This document shows positions 62,864 through 64,000 of a stretch of DNA of 64,000 nucleotides, piece by piece (position 1 is the first letter of the stretch; each line of letters starts with the position of its first letter). The translations under genes and the position numbers were made by a program. Source of the stretch: an uncultured Eudoraea sp. (GTDB lineage Bacteria; Bacteroidota; Bacteroidia; Flavobacteriales; Flavobacteriaceae); the NCBI RefSeq assembly GCF_947258925.1, contig NZ_CAMYKG010000007.1:62001-126000 (forward strand), read 5' to 3'. The notes beneath the pieces were generated by a model. That model saw only the letters and a program-made list of their open reading frames with translations. It searched no databases and was not told the origin of the DNA.

Positions 62864-63517
62864 TTAATTACCTTTCTTGTAATCTGCTAAAAATTTGGCA
62901 AGGCCAATATCCGTTAAAGGATGCTTAAGAAGGCCTTCAATTGCTGATAATGGCCCGGTCATTACATCGGCACCTACCTTGGCGCAATCAATAATATGCA
63001 TTGTGTGTCTAATTGAGGCAGCCAATATTTCAGTTTCATATCCATAATTATCATAAATATGCCTGATTTCTGAAATAAGGTTTAAGCCGTCTGTAGAGAT
63101 GTCATCCAATCTTCCTATAAACGGAGAAACATAAGTTGCCCCGGCCTTTGCAGCAAGTAAGGCTTGACCCGGTGAAAAAACCAGTGTACAATTGGTCCGG
63201 ATTCCTTTGTCTGCAAAGTACTTAAGTGCTTTTACCCCATCCCGGATCATAGGAACCTTAACCACTATTTGTTCATGCAACTCGGACAGAGACTCCCCTT
63301 CGCTAATCATTCCTTCCAAATCTGTAGCGATTACCTCGGCAGATACATCGCCATCAACTATGTTGCAAATATCAACATAGTGCTTAAGGATATTATTTTT
63401 TCCTGTAATACCTTCCTTGGCCATTAGCGATGGATTGGTTGTTACCCCATCTAAAACACCTAGTTCCTGAGCGTCCCTGATTTGGTCCAAATTGGCTGTA
63501 TCTATAAAAAATTTCAT
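62864..63517 (-). CDS. Transaldolase (TalC/Fsa-size class)
   Basis: 217 aa, the short form of class I transaldolases. Schiff-base lysine K87 in VVKVPM. FIDTANL and [10 protein letters not shown] at the start. At the position that is Tyr131 in E. coli FSA the residue is F133 ([11 protein letters not shown]), as in true transaldolases, so the pentose-phosphate transaldolase reaction is more likely than fructose-6-phosphate aldolase, despite the common fsa label. Its promoter reaches into the upstream SDR gene. Confidence 0.9.
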   Translation of the reverse strand: MKFFIDTANLDQIRDAQELGVLDGVTTNPSLMAKEGITGKNNILKHYVDICNIVDGDVSAEVIATDLEGMISEGESLSELHEQIVVKVPMIRDGVKALKYFADKGIRTNCTLVFSPGQALLAAKAGATYVSPFIGRLDDISTDGLNLISEIRHIYDNYGYETEILAASIRHTMHIIDCAKVGADVMTGPLSAIEGLLKHPLTDIGLAKFLADYKKGN

Positions 63518-63577
63518 CTGTTTTTCTATTTAAATAACTAATATTTATTGCGCTTACACCTTTCCAATGCGGGCACA

Positions 63578-63609
63578 CAAAACTACAATTTATAATGATT
63601 CAATAACAA
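63578..63609 (-). promoter_or_regulatory. Promoter of the transaldolase gene
   Basis: Minus strand TTG (63607-63609), 21-bp spacer, TAGTTTTG (63578-63585). It overlaps the last codons of the SDR gene and leaves a leader of about 50 nt. Confidence 0.6.
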
Positions 63610-64000
63610 GCGTTCATAAACTTTGTCAGGTAATATTTTCTTCAAAAACAAAGAAAACTTTTGCATAGGACTTCCTACTTTATAATGAACTTTCGGGTTT
63701 TTTGTATTTATTATTTTCAGTACCATCTCGGCTACCTTAATAGGATCCTCTCCCTCCTGAACATGCTCATTTATAGCGGTTAAAGTTTTGCCATAGGTTT
63801 GATAATAAGGAGAAGAATCATTTAAGGGAGAGTGATACCTGCCTGCTGCTATATTAGTTGCAAAATCTCCGGGTGCCAGATTTGTGATTTTAATACCATA
63901 GTCCTTGGTCTCCATCCTTAAGGCCTCAGTAAGCAATTCCAATGCACCCTTGGTTGCGGAATAAACCCCTCTGTAAGGCAAACCCATATAACCGGCAATT
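63583..64000 (-). CDS. Short-chain dehydrogenase/reductase (N-terminus cut by window edge)
   Basis: About 139 C-terminal residues of a classical SDR. The reading stays open to the edge (IAGYMGLPYRGVYSATKGAL), so the Met inside is not the start. The catalytic Tyr and Lys are in YSATK, and the substrate loop INLAPGDFATN corresponds to the PG motif after beta 6. C-terminal KFSLFLKKILPDKVYERLLL is basic and hydrophobic. The NAD(P)-binding part lies outside the window. Substrate unknown. Confidence 0.88.
   Translation of the reverse strand, partial: IAGYMGLPYRGVYSATKGALELLTEALRMETKDYGIKITNLAPGDFATNIAAGRYHSPLNDSSPYYQTYGKTLTAINEHVQEGEDPIKVAEMVLKIINTKNPKVHYKVGSPMQKFSLFLKKILPDKVYERLLLNHYKL

Noticed and set aside
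1-64000. CRISPR arrays, insertion sequences, integrases, prophage or defence islands
   Set aside because: No periodic repeats beyond the pair at 34662, no transposase or recombinase motifs, and gene content is core metabolism.

Overview
The window comes from a low-GC member of the Bacteroidota, almost certainly a marine-type Flavobacteriaceae. The signs are: Bacteroidota promoters (TTG, about 20 bp, then TAnnTTTG); A-rich leaders mostly without Shine-Dalgarno sequences; many lipoproteins and TonB-type outer-membrane families; a menaquinone gene cluster; a serine-palmitoyltransferase-like enzyme; and small membrane proteins known from flavobacteria. Gene content is mostly core chromosome. No tRNA, rRNA, CRISPR array, insertion sequence or prophage was found. 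Both ends cut a gene: a PLP-dependent acyltransferase at the left and a short-chain dehydrogenase at the right.

Layout. 0-8.8 kb: acyltransferase (partial), cysteine-synthase-like enzyme, oligopeptidase B, YbaB/EbfC, YegP, threonine aldolase and a broken zinc metalloprotease. 8.9-12.3 kb: a three-gene operon of circularly permuted ATP-grasp, alpha-E and transglutaminase. 12.3-19.1 kb: prfB with programmed frameshift, arsC-like, a secreted Lys-rich protein, a TonB-family outer-membrane receptor, a small membrane protein and fumC. 19.2-27.7 kb: coiled-coil membrane protein, GNAT, lipoprotein metallo-hydrolase, EttA, small membrane protein, Gfo/Idh/MocA oxidoreductase, acyl-CoA carboxylase beta and an M24 peptidase. 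27.7-42.0 kb: dispersed menaquinone genes (menE, menC, menA, menD, menF, menI) with a CPBP protease, an SDR, a metallo-hydrolase, a histidine kinase/LytTR regulator pair, a SPOR-like protein, CvfB and DUF2853. 42.1-50.7 kb: hydrolase, GNAT, dnaK, panB, RluA-type pseudouridine synthase, DUF4252. 50.8-57.5 kb: leuA-leuB, TlpA-like lipoprotein, pheT, fasciclin. 57.7-64 kb: hypothetical proteins, a YbiT-like ABC-F protein, a thioredoxin-fold lipoprotein without cysteines, transaldolase and a partial SDR.

How the genes work together. MenF, MenD, MenC, MenE, MenI and MenA cover most of the route from chorismate to demethylmenaquinone; menB, menH and the methyltransferase are not here. The ATP-grasp/alpha-E/transglutaminase trio is a predicted but biochemically unsolved peptide-ligation cassette. 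The kinase/LytTR pair flanks a 746-bp gap. That gap holds two perfect 16-bp direct repeats 21 bp apart, placed upstream of a minus-strand -7 box and a terminator-like hairpin. I read this as a LytTR-controlled promoter making a short RNA or an attenuated kinase leader; it is the best candidate for something undescribed. Other points of interest are an ABC-F protein whose two ATP sites look asymmetric, and a metalloprotease gene broken by an internal deletion.
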